Of a stretch of DNA of 64,000 nucleotides, positions 11,167 to 20,663 are shown piece after piece; position 1 is the first letter of the stretch; every line of letters starts with the position of its first letter. The position numbers and the translations under genes are program-made. The notes beneath the pieces were generated by a model. It was not told the origin of the DNA. It ran no database searches and worked only from the letters and a program-made list of their open reading frames with translations. The stretch covers positions 38,825,014-38,889,013 of the forward strand of contig CM055102.1 in the NCBI GenBank assembly GCA_029204225.1. The letters are read 5' to 3'. This DNA is from Diphasiastrum complanatum (Eukaryota > Streptophyta > Lycopodiopsida > Lycopodiales > Lycopodiaceae).

Positions 11167-12231
11167 CTAGGACTCTAGATATTTCGTTTGGTCGTCCAGG
11201 TTGAGCTCCTTGAGCTCTGCATCGGCACTTAGATTCACCTTTGACGTAGAAACTGCAGGCAATGTTGGCTCCATTTGACCTCGCGTCAGCTGGTTTGTCA
11301 CTGTTGGATGTCTTTCATTAAAAAGGTGAGTTTTCGCTTGGTCACACAAGGTGAGCTCTTTGAGCTCTGCATCGGCACTTGAATTCACCTTTGATGTAGA
11401 GACTATAGGCAATTTTGGCTCCATTTGTTCCCGTGTCAGCTGGTCTGTCACTGTTGGTTGTCCTTCGTTAAATAGGTGAATGAGATTGGGAGGAATGGTT
11501 GGCTCAGGTTCATTTGTGTCGTTCTTTTCTAGTTGGTCCCCTGGCACAGCTCTGACGACACAAGGTCTCCTGCCATTATATAATAACACAAGGTTAACCC
11601 CTTTTGCCAAGAAGGCCACCACATGTTCGTTAAACCAACTTAATCCCAAAATAGCGTCGAAGGCATCCATCTTCAAGATTGTGAACGTTAGTCGATTCTT
11701 CCAGGCTCCCAGAGAGATTGGTAAGTTGGTTGCCAATCTACAAGTGGTCATTGTACCTTTCGCGGTCTCCACACAAATAGGAGTCACATTTTCTTCACAT
11801 TGGATGTCCAATTCTCCTGTCAGTTTTTCTGACAAGTAGTTATGTGACGCCCCCAGGTCTACCATGAAGTAAATGATCCTGCCTTGAATACAGCCTTTCA
11901 GGTACAATAACTTGGATCCCCTCGCAGGAGTCGCCATAAGATGTTCACGATAAGCCGCAAGTGCCCCTATCTGTTGCAAGGCATTCAGGTCAGACTCCGT
12001 CAAATCCGTTTCTGGGTCCTCTTCATCGTCTTGTTCACCATCTTCTTGATCAAATGCCTCTCTCTCCATCCTATCAAATCCTTCAATGGCAGCCATGATT
12101 TGCTTATTCAATGGTTTGGGGCATGATCTCCAAGAGTGACCTTGCTGATGACAGTTGAAGCAACGCATGGAACTGCCCACTGTTGGTGAGCTGTTGCTGT
12201 GACTAGTCGAAGGTCCAACATTGTTTCTTCT
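11167..12231 (-). pseudogene. Gag zinc knuckle plus retropepsin-like protease, gypsy type
   Basis: This is the downstream half of the element's single gag-pro frame, separated from the capsid half only by the amber codon at 12232-12234. From the internal Met at 12180 it reads 337 residues: a CCHC zinc knuckle at residues 7-20 (CFNCHQQGHSWRSC), an acidic linker (about 44-62), then a retropepsin-like segment with the hydrophobic-D-x-G-A-S motif at 106-112. The middle position of the catalytic triad is Leu (D108-L109-G110) where Ser or Thr is expected, so catalysis is doubtful. The C-terminus carries two copies of a 50-residue unit (SADAELKEL...). The frame stops before any reverse transcriptase. 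In related elements the product would process Gag in the cytoplasmic particle; here that function is uncertain. Confidence 0.75.
11197..11485 (-). repeat. In-frame 150-bp tandem duplication
   Basis: TGAGCTCTGCATCGGCACTT occurs at 11211 and 11361, giving a 150-bp (50-codon) period with scattered substitutions. The frame is preserved through both copies. Confidence 0.85.
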
Positions 12232-13380
12232 CTAGAACATGTTCCCTCCATTGTTGCCTTGGTTGCCAAACCCTGTTTTTGTTGGGAATTTATTCACGCT
12301 ACTCGAGGCTTGGTTGCCATTTGGAGCTGAGTCCCCCCTTGAAAAGAAGCTCGGACTTGGTCTGGATCCACTAAATACTCTTGTTGAGGTTGCGGGAGCA
12401 GCTGGTGCCATTGTGCTCTCATAATCACAAACCATTTCAGCCGCTCGAATAGTTGAATTGAAATCATGGGGCATGTAGCTGTCTATCGCACGTCGGGTCC
12501 AGGATTGCATTCCAGACAATAGGTAATGAGTTTTGTCCGCCTCGGACATATCTTCAATAACCCATACACTCTGTCTGAATCTATTGAGGTACTCTCGCAA
12601 TGACCCTTTCTGTTTGAGCCCCGATAATTCTGTCCTCAATCTCATGTGTGAATCCTTCGGTATGAACTCCTCTCGTAACGCGGCTTTGAATGCGTCCCAT
12701 GTTTGAAAATGCATTCCTGCCATCCGGTACCAATTTGTAGTGTAGCCCTCAAAATATGCTAATGCCAAGTCAGTTCTTTCTTCCTCAGGAGTGTTCATTA
12801 GACGGAAGTAATGGTCCATGTGAAACAACCAATCTTCCACAACTCGAATGTCACGCTCTCCTTTGAAAGTAGGTGGTGCTTTCACTTTGGCAGTCTTTCT
12901 TGGGCCCTCCGTGGTTCGCGCTCGTGGTTCTCTTGGTATCTGTGGAGGAGGCGCCACTGCATTCTCCCTAGTTGCTTCCAACTCTTCAAACCTGGCTTCG
13001 AGCTGTGTTAGCCCGTCTCTCATTTCTCTAGCAAGGTTAATTTGGGTAAGATTCATGGCTCGCAAGGATGTTTGCCATTCTTTCCTTTCGGTTTCTCTAT
13101 CCTTCTTCACCTCGCTAAGCATAGCCGTCATTGCGCTTGATAAGTATTGCCACATCTTCACTTCAAAGAGGTCTTGTTGTGCCTCTGGCAAGGGTTCATC
13201 TCTTGGTGTAGGTTCAGAAGGGCCACCCATCTCTTCATGGAGGGGCGCCACTGTGGAGTGCATACGCTCTTTCTTTCTCGACTTGGACCTGGTGCCATCT
13301 CGATGCATGCGAGAGCTGTATTCTCGAGTCAGCTCTTCTCCGTCCGTCAGTGCTCGTAACTCTTCAAGATGGTCCTCCAT
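12232..13380 (-). CDS. Gag capsid protein, Ty3/gypsy (382 aa)
   Basis: Gag forms the particle that packages element RNA. The N-terminus (residues 1-70) is hydrophilic; 75-140 is Glu/Lys/Leu-rich and probably coiled coil; about 165-300 matches the Retrotrans_gag capsid pattern (for example FKGERDIRVVEDWLFHMD, then ALAYFEGYTTNWY, DAFKAALREEFIP and SLREYLNRFRQSVW). The tail is Asn/Gly/Ser-rich, leading into the zinc knuckle. The ATG at 13380 is chosen because upstream sequence is untranslated leader. The frame ends at TAG (12232-12234) but is otherwise open into the zinc knuckle and protease downstream in the same phase. An open frame on the opposite strand (12848-13435) is a shadow of this gene. 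Confidence 0.88.
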   Translation of the reverse strand: MEDHLEELRALTDGEELTREYSSRMHRDGTRSKSRKKERMHSTVAPLHEEMGGPSEPTPRDEPLPEAQQDLFEVKMWQYLSSAMTAMLSEVKKDRETERKEWQTSLRAMNLTQINLAREMRDGLTQLEARFEELEATRENAVAPPPQIPREPRARTTEGPRKTAKVKAPPTFKGERDIRVVEDWLFHMDHYFRLMNTPEEERTDLALAYFEGYTTNWYRMAGMHFQTWDAFKAALREEFIPKDSHMRLRTELSGLKQKGSLREYLNRFRQSVWVIEDMSEADKTHYLLSGMQSWTRRAIDSYMPHDFNSTIRAAEMVCDYESTMAPAAPATSTRVFSGSRPSPSFFSRGDSAPNGNQASSSVNKFPTKTGFGNQGNNGGNMF

Positions 13381-14198
13381 TATAGTCAGAGGTGTACTTC
13401 CAACAGATTATCACCTCAATCCTTTTTATATTTGAAGCTCTCCCTTCTGTCAGCCGGGCCCCACAGCTCTCTTTTCTTCTTTATTAAATCAGCTTCAATG
13501 AAAATATCCCTTCCTCAAACTTAGCATGCCCACATCACTTGAGAGCCAAGTAGGAACCAGGTCATTTGTGTCCAAGCAAGCACACGACAAACGGAACATA
13601 CCAACCAAAGCAAACACAGAGGATCCTTCTCAAGCCACAAACCCCCCCTGAGACCGGACGTAGGACCTTTGCCTAGCCGCGCCCACACAAATCTATCACA
13701 GAATTAGCCCACGGGGAAACATCCATCCAACCATCCGTGCTTTCACCGTTAAGCAGCACATTGCCTCAGTCACGCCCCACCACTTTTTGGTCGATAGCCC
13801 TTATAGCTAAACGATCGGCAGCTATCCCGCACTGGCAGCTAACCACCCGTGCTTTACACCCGAATTCGAGCAGCATCTCTGTATCAATGGTTAACCCGTA
13901 CAGTTCGAATATGTCGCCCCGCACCCCACAAGGTACAGACCGTGCTTTCACCTACCTAGGCAGCACTTTGCCTCATCCGTCCTACGTGCAGACAGCGCCA
14001 GGCCCGAACCGCGAGAACTGACCGTGCTTACACCTCGAGGGCAGCACTTTGACTCATCAAGTCCCCCGTTCTGCCGACCACCCCGACCGTGGACGCACCC
14101 GTGCTTACACTGTGGGCAGCACCTTGCGCAACGGTTGTCCTGACAAATCCCAAAAACGTGGCCATCCCTGTGAGACTTGCGTAGCTGACCGGCTAGTC
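13381..14198 (-). other. 5' leader of the gypsy element with five reiterated stem-loops
   Basis: The region lies between the primer site and the gag start. GTGCT...AGCAC hairpins sit at 13737-13759, 13849-13876 (last base of the 3' arm mismatched), 13942-13966, 14024-14047 and 14101-14122, each embedded in a repeat resembling CCGTGCTTTCACC...GGCAGCACTTTG. Spacing shrinks towards the primer site (112, 93, 82, 77 bp). Position and reiteration suggest RNA packaging or dimerisation elements; this is inference. Confidence 0.7.
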
Positions 14199-14211
14199 GG
14201 CTCTGATACCA
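14199..14211 (-). promoter_or_regulatory. Primer-binding site, initiator-Met tRNA
   Basis: The minus strand reads TGGTATCAGAGCC, the classical plant iMet primer site, two bases from the end of the 5' LTR. Confidence 0.95.
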
Positions 14212-14213
14212 CA

Positions 14214-15133
14214 TGTTGCGCCGGCGCCTCAAAGGGCGCTGGGACTTGAGCGGTTTCCCCAACACGCGCTTAAGTCTAACATTCATCCATCATGCACTTA
14301 CGTAAAAGCCAACTCAGAATCGTAACAAGCTTAACCATTCAGACTTAAGAAAACTGGAATCCCAACCAACCCGAAAGCCAACTTAGAATCCGTCCCCAAA
14401 AGGTAACCAAAGGCAAAGACAAGCCACACATGAAACCCAAGGCATAGTGGTCGCCAAACTGACCAATTGGCATAGCGGCAAGCCCCATGTCGATGACAGG
14501 GACCCTTAGGCGCCAGCGACGCAAAAAGGTTGTAGTAAGGGTCCTTCCACTTGGACCAGTCCCGGAGGCGAAACCGAAATGGTAATCATCCCCAAGGATC
14601 AACTTTATTAGATTTGGAAGAGGTTACATTCATACATAGACTAACCGGTCTCGGGGCCACCAACACGTGCTGGGCATTGTGCCTGGCTCGTGCTGGTAGA
14701 GGGAGCTGAGACCTGGCGACTGGATTCCTGGCGCTGGTTGAGCTGCCCAAGTTTCTGTCTGCCGGACTCCCCCTATAGTTCTGCTGTGATTCGGCGCACC
14801 CCCTCTGGTTTGAAACATAGTGCTTTTTGGTAAAGCACGCTTTTTAGGACTTAGTTTTTATTTTGCTGATTAAGCCTGGCAAGCCTGGCAGAATCAGTCT
14901 GGCTCCCGGACATGGGTCCCGGGAGCCGTCCCGGCGGCCGAATCAACCTGCTTTCCTGACTAGGCCATGACTCGAGCTCCAGAGCTAGCTCATGACTTTG
15001 TGACTACTTGACTGGCTCACCACAGGTCGGAGGCTCAGTCCTTGACATTCTAACTTGCTCTGGGACCTTAGGGAGTGTCACCCCTTTGAGTCTTACAGGG
15101 CACGCTGGGTGCACCCAAGTCAGCTTTACAACA
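14214..15133 (-). repeat. LTR, 5' copy for the minus-strand element
   Basis: It is 920 bp long and matches 9881-10800 except for six substitutions I could find, with no length change. The 9-bp stem-loop lies at 14901-14927. It should carry the promoter for the minus-strand transcript, but no clear TATA box stood out. Confidence 0.95.
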
Positions 15134-15138
15134 ACATC
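15134..15138 (+). repeat. Target-site duplication, right copy (ACATC)
   Basis: Identical to 9876-9880 and directly adjacent to the right LTR end. Confidence 0.9.
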
Positions 15139-15862
15139 CCATCATAGATTAAAATATTCAATTGGCCATTTGTCTTTAGGCTTCCATTGTTATATCTCAA
15201 TTGGTTTTAGTAGGGTTGTTACTTTTGAAGTTGATGGCTAGTTGGGATATATGGACAAAAGTAGAGTATTTCATCAACTTTGGTTGCCCCTCCTTGGCTT
15301 CACGTCCCCTTTTTTCTTTTCTTATAATTTTCTAGTTGTGTGCACTTCTTTTAGAGTTAGATGTTGTAATGCATCTAACATACAATCAACTATTTGTTTT
15401 TGTTTTTTTTAAACATCGATACCTCACACCTTATAGGAGTACCAAATGGGTTCCACATGGATAACTCGATAGTAAAAGTGACTTTCTCTGGAAGGTTTTA
15501 CCTTTCTAGGTTTAGTTTCACATATTTTGTCCCATACCTATTTGGGTCGAAGTTCCTTAGGTCTTGCTCATTAAAGTACTATCATCTTCTAGGGTCATAG
15601 TACACCAAGGAGGGAATTCTTCATCACAAAAATTTGGTAAGGGTTTATGTGGCAACTAGGCAAACTCTATCGTATATACACAATGACATTTTTGCTTTGC
15701 TTTTTTTAATTGGGTTTTATCTTTTCTATCTTTCTCCATGAAACTTGTAGTTGGTTGCTGATAAATTAGTTGTTGTTTTTTTTCAAAATTGAGACAATCA
15801 ATGTTTGCTAAAGCCTCTATCTAGTTTCCTAGATCCAGATTTGAATTTTGAGGGAGACCTAG
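15139..15862. other. Flanking DNA ending in a possible gypsy polyprotein tail
   Basis: This is AT-rich sequence without a gene. At 15830-15862 a frame reads DPDLNFEGD, similar to the usual end of chromovirus polyproteins, and includes the purine run GAGGGAGACC just before a TGTTATGG that could start an LTR. Confidence 0.3.
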
Positions 15863-16326
15863 TGTTATGGCCATATTCGGTTAAGGACCTGGAATAGTCC
15901 TAGAATGGTAGACCGGCCCTCCAGTACTCGAGATTATTGGTCACGCCGAGATTTAATTCCATGTTGAGGCCTGTTTGTGACTAATTACCTTGAGAGGCCC
16001 AGACACTCTAATTGAGACATATGGAGTATTGCATGTCTGTGTGACGGATATAGGCAGGAGGACTGCATGAAGAGATGTGATCTATTTATAGTTGACCTGC
16101 ATGGAGATTGCATGGTTTCATGCACATGATTCTACTCTCTATATAATGAGGTGGGGATTCTCCCGTCGACATATTGGGTTTAGGTTACCAGTTTCTCTCT
16201 TCTCCTCTTACTTCACATGGCATGGCTTTGGGGCTAGATCCAGGTTTGATCTAGGTTTGGTTGGGCGGTTTGGCTCCATAGTCTCTCCTATTGTGTTCTC
16301 CTATCCTCATCTTAGGGGTTATCCTT
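15863..16326 (+). mobile_element. Possible LTR of a chromovirus-type gypsy element
   Basis: It starts TGTTATGG directly after a purine-rich run and has no coding capacity. Its right end is not defined by a CA or primer site; I place it at a TAGGGGTTATCCTT block that recurs at 16461. Weakly supported. Confidence 0.3.
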
Positions 16327-16333
16327 GAGGATC

Positions 16334-16432
16334 TATGAGTGCTTAATTCGGTGGAAGGGTCGTATTGAGGATGATGATTCGTGGGAAAGAGTTGATAGCA
16401 TAAAGAAGAATTTCCCGAATTTTAGTTTCTAA
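16334..16432 (+). pseudogene. Chromodomain fragment of a gypsy chromovirus integrase
   Basis: The 32-codon frame reads YECLIRWKGRIEDDDSWERV followed by DSIKKNFPNF, an excellent match to the chromodomain at the C-terminus of chromovirus integrases (Y-x-hydrophobic-RWKG...SWE...FP.F). It stops at 16430, and further stops follow. No integrase core precedes it, so it is a detached fragment. Chromodomains target integration to modified histones in intact elements (established knowledge). Confidence 0.65.
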
Positions 16433-16519
16433 GGATAGAAATAGTTTAAGGAGGGAAGAATAGGGGTTATCCTTACAGTACTAAGGACCATAAATGAGCC
16501 TACAAAAGACTCCAAGAGT
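16433..16519. other. Polypurine-like stretch and 14-bp repeat
   Basis: AAGGAGGGAAGAA at about 16448-16460 is followed immediately by TAGGGGTTATCCTT (16461-16474), an exact copy of 16313-16326. Confidence 0.45.
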
Positions 16520-17119
16520 GATTGATTGATTGATACAGCCTATCCATTGCAAAACTAGTCACCAATTTTTAATCTAGATTGGCAACCACAATCAAGAGCA
16601 ATAAAATACAATGATCAAACATGGAAATCTGACCCTAGACGTGTGTGGTACGGCCTGTTATCAAAGAATGAAAGTAATCAAGTTTAGTTTGCATTTAGAT
16701 CATAAAATCACAAGACAAATGATGAAAAACTTGAGATTGCCAATTCGCTCTCAAATCAAGATCTTGCATAGATGGAATGATTGAATGAATGTACAACAGA
16801 GCTCTTCTCCACGGCTAGTAGGAGAGAATCCAGCATGTAATAAGGAGTCTAATTCACATTTAGTTTTCCTAATGTGTCAATCTTATCTAACCCTAGAGTT
16901 ATGCCACGTTCGTGGTTAGGTAACTCAACTACCTCCATGATTTGAGGAGTTTGGTCCTATAATTTAGGAATCATGACATACTAACCTAACTAATTTCTAT
17001 GATCAATATCTAACTATCCTATACCTAAACTCACACGTGTGAACATGCCCTCACACGTGTGGCTTGCAATATGTACCAAAAACTATGTGCAATCAAGCTA
17101 GAATATGACAATTTTCACA
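16520..17119 (-). mobile_element. Ty1/copia LTR (TGTGAAAATTG family), minus strand
   Basis: On the minus strand it starts TGTGAAAATTGTC, just after a polypurine tract. It shares several blocks (CTTATTACATGCTGGA; TTGGCAATCTCAAG; CACACGTGTG-type words) with the LTR at 57475-58175 and resembles those at 26407 and 47120. The left end is approximate because no primer site was found there. This looks like the 3' LTR of a minus-strand element whose body is no longer recognisable to its right. Confidence 0.55.
16714..16830. repeat. 117-bp dispersed repeat, copy 1
   Basis: It matches 23780-23896 in the same orientation with few substitutions. Copy 1 lies inside the copia LTR at 16520-17119, so copy 2 marks a piece of the same LTR family beside a different LTR. 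Confidence 0.85.
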
Positions 17120-17137
17120 CTCTTCCTCAAGTTTAGC
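17120..17137 (-). promoter_or_regulatory. Polypurine tract of a copia element
   Basis: The minus strand reads AACTTGAGGAAGAG directly before the TGTGAAAATTG LTR start. Confidence 0.55.
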
Positions 17138-17821
17138 TTGATGAAATATGATGAATCTATCTACAATTCTAAGAGCTAATTTTTGTTTAAAGAATGAATT
17201 CTTTTCAAAGAAAACAAAACTATTTATCCAATGGAATTGCTTTATCATAGTAATGCTTTATTGACTAGAACAGAGGTTTTCAAGGCTTGACTAGACTCAA
17301 AATAACAATGTGCCAATCTATATAAGTAACCCTTTTTTTTGCCGAGTGCAAGGATCTTATTACTCCTATCAATAATTTTGCATTGATTAGATTCAAATTC
17401 TACCTTATGACCTAAATCTGTAATTCTACTTACTGATAACAGATTTGTAGAGAGTTTAGAAACATATAAGACCTTTGATAGTAGTTTGAATTGATCATGC
17501 TAGAATTGCAATCTTACAGTACCTTCACCTTCAATAGTGTGAGTGAAGAAACGGAAAGTTTCTATCTTTCAAATCCTTAGCATTTTTCTTAGTTTTTCCT
17601 TTGCTACTTTGGTTTTCTGACTGTTGCATTTTGAACTATGTTTCGCATAGTCTGACAAAGTCAAGGCCATCAATCTGACTATGGACTCTTCAAGAAAATC
17701 CATGAGAGAAAGAAGAGCGTATCAAATTTGTACCTAATAGCTCAGCCTCTATATCAGAGGAGTTATGTGGATCTGGTGGAGAACCTCAAACATATGAGAA
17801 AGCTATCAGCTGTCCAGATAA
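17138..17821. other. Decayed retroelement sequence with an 80-bp block repeated downstream
   Basis: Positions 17555-17632 (GTTTCTATCTTTCAAATCC...GACTGTTGCATT) closely match 19338-19410, just before an LTR. From about 17640 the sequence leads into the copia reverse transcriptase but is full of stops. Confidence 0.5.
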
Positions 17822-19326
17822 GACAAGTGGATTAAAGCGATGGAAGATGAGATGAATTCCATGGAGCAGAACAATGTCTAGAATCTGGAGCCATTACTAG
17901 CAGACAGGAAGACTGTAAAATGCAAATGGATTTTCAGGTATGGACCTGATGGCAACGTATCAAAATACAAGGCCAGATTAGTGGCAAAAGGTTTCTCTCA
18001 GAAGTATGGTGTTGACTATATTGAAACATTTTCTCCAGTCGTAAAGCATTCGTCCTTACGCCTACTATTTTCATATGCAACAGCCTATAGTCTCAAGATC
18101 CACATAATGGATGAAAAGATTGCCTTCCTACACGGTGAGTTGAATGAAGATGTCTATATGGACCAACCACCAGGATTCATGCCAAATGCAAAGAAGCATA
18201 TACAGACTGAAGCAGTTTGCCAGGTAGTGGTATAAGAAGAAGGATCACACTCTCAGATCCTTAGGGTTTCAACCATTGGTGGCCGACTACAATGTCTACA
18301 CAAAGGTCACAGATGGAAAAATCATAATCATAGCAATCTACGTGGATGACACTTTGATTCTGTCCAGAAGCGATGAGCTGATTGCTCAGGTGAAGCATGA
18401 TATTTCACAGCATTTTGAAATATCAGACCTAGGGGAAGCAAGATGCTACCTAGGATTGCAAATTGACAGAGACTTCGACGAAGGGAAGCTGTATCTTCAC
18501 CAATCAAGATACATCTAGAAAATCATTGATGATTTTCAAATGACAGACTGCAAGAGAGCTAATCCGTCGATGGTAGCTGGAACAATTCTGACCAAGCAAG
18601 ACTGCCCGCAGAATGCAGAAGAGCAGGAAGCCATGCAGAACATGCCCTACAAGAGGTTAATCGGATCACTCGTGTACTTGGCAAATAATACATGCCCTAA
18701 CATTGCTTATGCAGTTTTCAGAATGAGCCAGTTTAATATCAATCCAGGCCCTACACATTGGAAGATAGCCAAGAAAATTCTACAATACTTTCAACAAACG
18801 AAGGATTATGGGCTATGTTTCTCTCAACATAAAGGATTCCAGATCAAATCCTGCAACGATGCAAGCTGGGCATCCCTGAAAGATGACTACAAGACGTCTC
18901 AAAAGGATGCACAATAGCAGCCGGTTCAGTTGTGATATGGATCAGCAGGAAGCAGACCGTAACTGCGCAATCATCCTGCGAAGCAGAGTATGTTGCAGCA
19001 GCCAAGATGGCAAACGAACTTACATGGCTCAAGTAGTTCTTTGACGGACTAGGAGAGAACTCCAATGAGTCGCTGCTACTATTCATGGATAGCACATCCG
19101 CCATTCAACTAATGAAGGATCCAGTGTTTCATTCCAAGACGAAACACATTGCTATCAGATATCATCTGATAAGAGATCTGGTTGAGAAAGACAGGCTGAG
19201 GACCAAGTTTGTTCCAACGAAACAGATGGTGGCTGATATTTTCACAAAGCCTCTTGACAAGGCAATTTTTGAGAAGCAACGTGCAAGCCTAGGAATCAGA
19301 AAAGTACCAGCTTTGAGACGGAACTG
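17822..19326 (+). pseudogene. Ty1/copia reverse transcriptase and RNase H, broken
   Basis: The reading passes through several frames. RT N-part from about 17822: KWIKAMEDEMNSMEQNNV, stop, then KTVKCKWIFRYGPDG...KARLVAKGFSQKYGVDYIETFSP and DEKIAFLHGELNEDVYMDQP (frame 17981-18235). The catalytic box YVDD is in the frame at 18276-18518 (IIIAIYVDDTLILSRS), followed by a stop. RNase H follows in 18540-18917 (KRLIGSLVYLANNTCPNIAY, SWASLKDDYKT) and, after a frame change, SSCEAEYVAAAKMANELTWL and 19085-19327 (HIAIRYHLIRDLVEK...VADIFTKPL). At least three stops or shifts make it inactive. The C-terminal motif order is normal for copia, and the next feature is an LTR 85 bp downstream. Confidence 0.85.
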
Positions 19327-19411
19327 AAGAAACTGATGGTTTCTATCTTTTAAAGCCTTAACATTTTTCTCTGTTTTTCCTTTGTTACTTTGTTTTTTTG
19401 ACTGTTGCATT

Positions 19412-19842
19412 TGTTGGATTTACTCCTCCTACTCTCCTAAATCCCAATTTTAATCTGCCTCCATTCATGCTGCATATTTTTCTAATGTTGTCACGCAGTT
19501 TGCATTTTTACATGCAAATTCGCACAGATGAAGAAAAGGCGAATGAATCACGACACTGTGTTCTTACACATGTCATGGTGACAGGCAAAAAGAGGACACT
19601 ACCTTACTGAATGCCAAAGGTGCCCTAACAGATAAGGCACCCTATAAATCTAATACTAAGGCCATTCGTAAGAGTGATGCACTTTTGCGTCATCACCAAC
19701 ATTCACATCAGTATTGGCTGACGTTGCACCCTTTTCACCTTCACCCCATGCAGTTGCGCTAACAGATTGGACAACAATTGCAGCCACCCATGATCTCCTA
19801 CAGACAGCACATCCACTTTGTACTTTCGCATCTGCACACCTG

Positions 19843-19884
<42 letters not shown>

Positions 19885-20506
19885 ACCATCTGCGTATTCG
19901 ATGATGATGATGATCAGATGATCAAGTGAGTTAAGAAGAGACTAAGAGAAGAGGTTTCATTCCTCATTATAGACAGAAATAAGCTTTGTAGGGCATGCGG
20001 TTTTGTCCACTATAGTCTTGTGCTCTACCGCATAATTGACTTGTATACTTGATATACTTATTCTGACACAGTTCATTTGTTCTGCATTTTAGATTTGTCA
20101 ATATTGCTATGCTTATTTTTCATTCTGTCTGATCTTTCTTGTTGCTCTTTCTGGTAATAGACAATTAACTTTTAGTCTTGTCTTTCGCGACTAATTATCA
20201 GTCGAGCACAGTCTAGCTCTTCGCGAATCATTCGCGACAACTAATTTGTCTTGCAATTCGTGACAAATTATTCATCTAGCGCTTCATCCATTTAAATGTT
20301 TGGCTGCGTAATCTAGAATGACTGTGATTTCTATCACTAAAGCTCTGTTCATTCTGATAGGCATAGTCATGCCTAGAGAGAGAGTCATTTAACTCATTCC
20401 GCTGCGCACGAACATTTTTTGTTCGAGTTCGCTTCTCGTTCGTTTCTTGTTCGAGTTCGTTTCTCGTTCGTGTTCATCATTTATTCTTCCTCCCTCTCTC
20501 TCAACA
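19412..20506 (+). mobile_element. Ty1/copia LTR (TGTTGGATTT family), 1.1 kb
   Basis: It starts TGTTGGATTTACTCC, ends CTCTCTCAACA and is followed directly by an iMet primer site. It matches 23898-25020 along most of its length at moderate divergence. It contains a (TA)n run at 19846-19879. TTCGCGA/ATTCGTTC words near 20180-20470 are typical of its 3' half. It is preceded by pol C-terminus and followed by primer site plus gag, so it serves as the junction of a permuted or tandem element. Confidence 0.85.
19846..19879. repeat. (TA)n microsatellite
   Basis: An alternating TA run of about 34 bp inside the copia LTR. The related LTR at 23898 has only a short TATATATA here. Confidence 0.9.
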
Positions 20507-20518
20507 TGGTATCAGAGC
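20507..20518 (+). promoter_or_regulatory. Primer-binding site, initiator-Met tRNA
   Basis: TGGTATCAGAGC directly follows the LTR end ...CAACA. Confidence 0.9.
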
Positions 20519-20663
20519 AATCTTTATAACTCGATTAGCTCCCATAGTACAAGACTCTACTAGCCGATAGAGTAATTGTTTTCTTGTTTTGTATTTTTCA
20601 GTATCAGATTTTCATACTTAAGTCATTGATAGTTTCTCCTATCACTTAGACTAATTCTTCCAC

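Larger units (their letters stand above)
9881..15133 (-). mobile_element. Complete non-autonomous Ty3/gypsy element (gag-protease, no RT), TR-GAG-like
   Basis: The element is bounded by two 920-bp LTRs and flanked by ACATC on both sides. In minus-strand order it has a 5' LTR, an initiator-Met primer site, a leader with five stem-loops, gag capsid, zinc knuckle and protease, about 370 bp of 3' sequence and a polypurine tract, then the 3' LTR. No reverse transcriptase, RNase H or integrase can be read in the 3.4-kb internal region, so it would depend on an autonomous relative. This resembles the TR-GAG class of non-autonomous plant LTR elements (established knowledge), here with a protease-like segment kept. 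I counted six LTR differences by eye in 920 bp, so the insertion is young. Confidence 0.92.

Noticed and set aside
12848-13435. 195-codon plus-strand ORF opposite gag
   Set aside because: It is a shadow of the well-supported minus-strand gag, with no domain of its own.
16501-16530. GATTGATTGATTGAT run as a microsatellite
   Set aside because: Too short to be notable.
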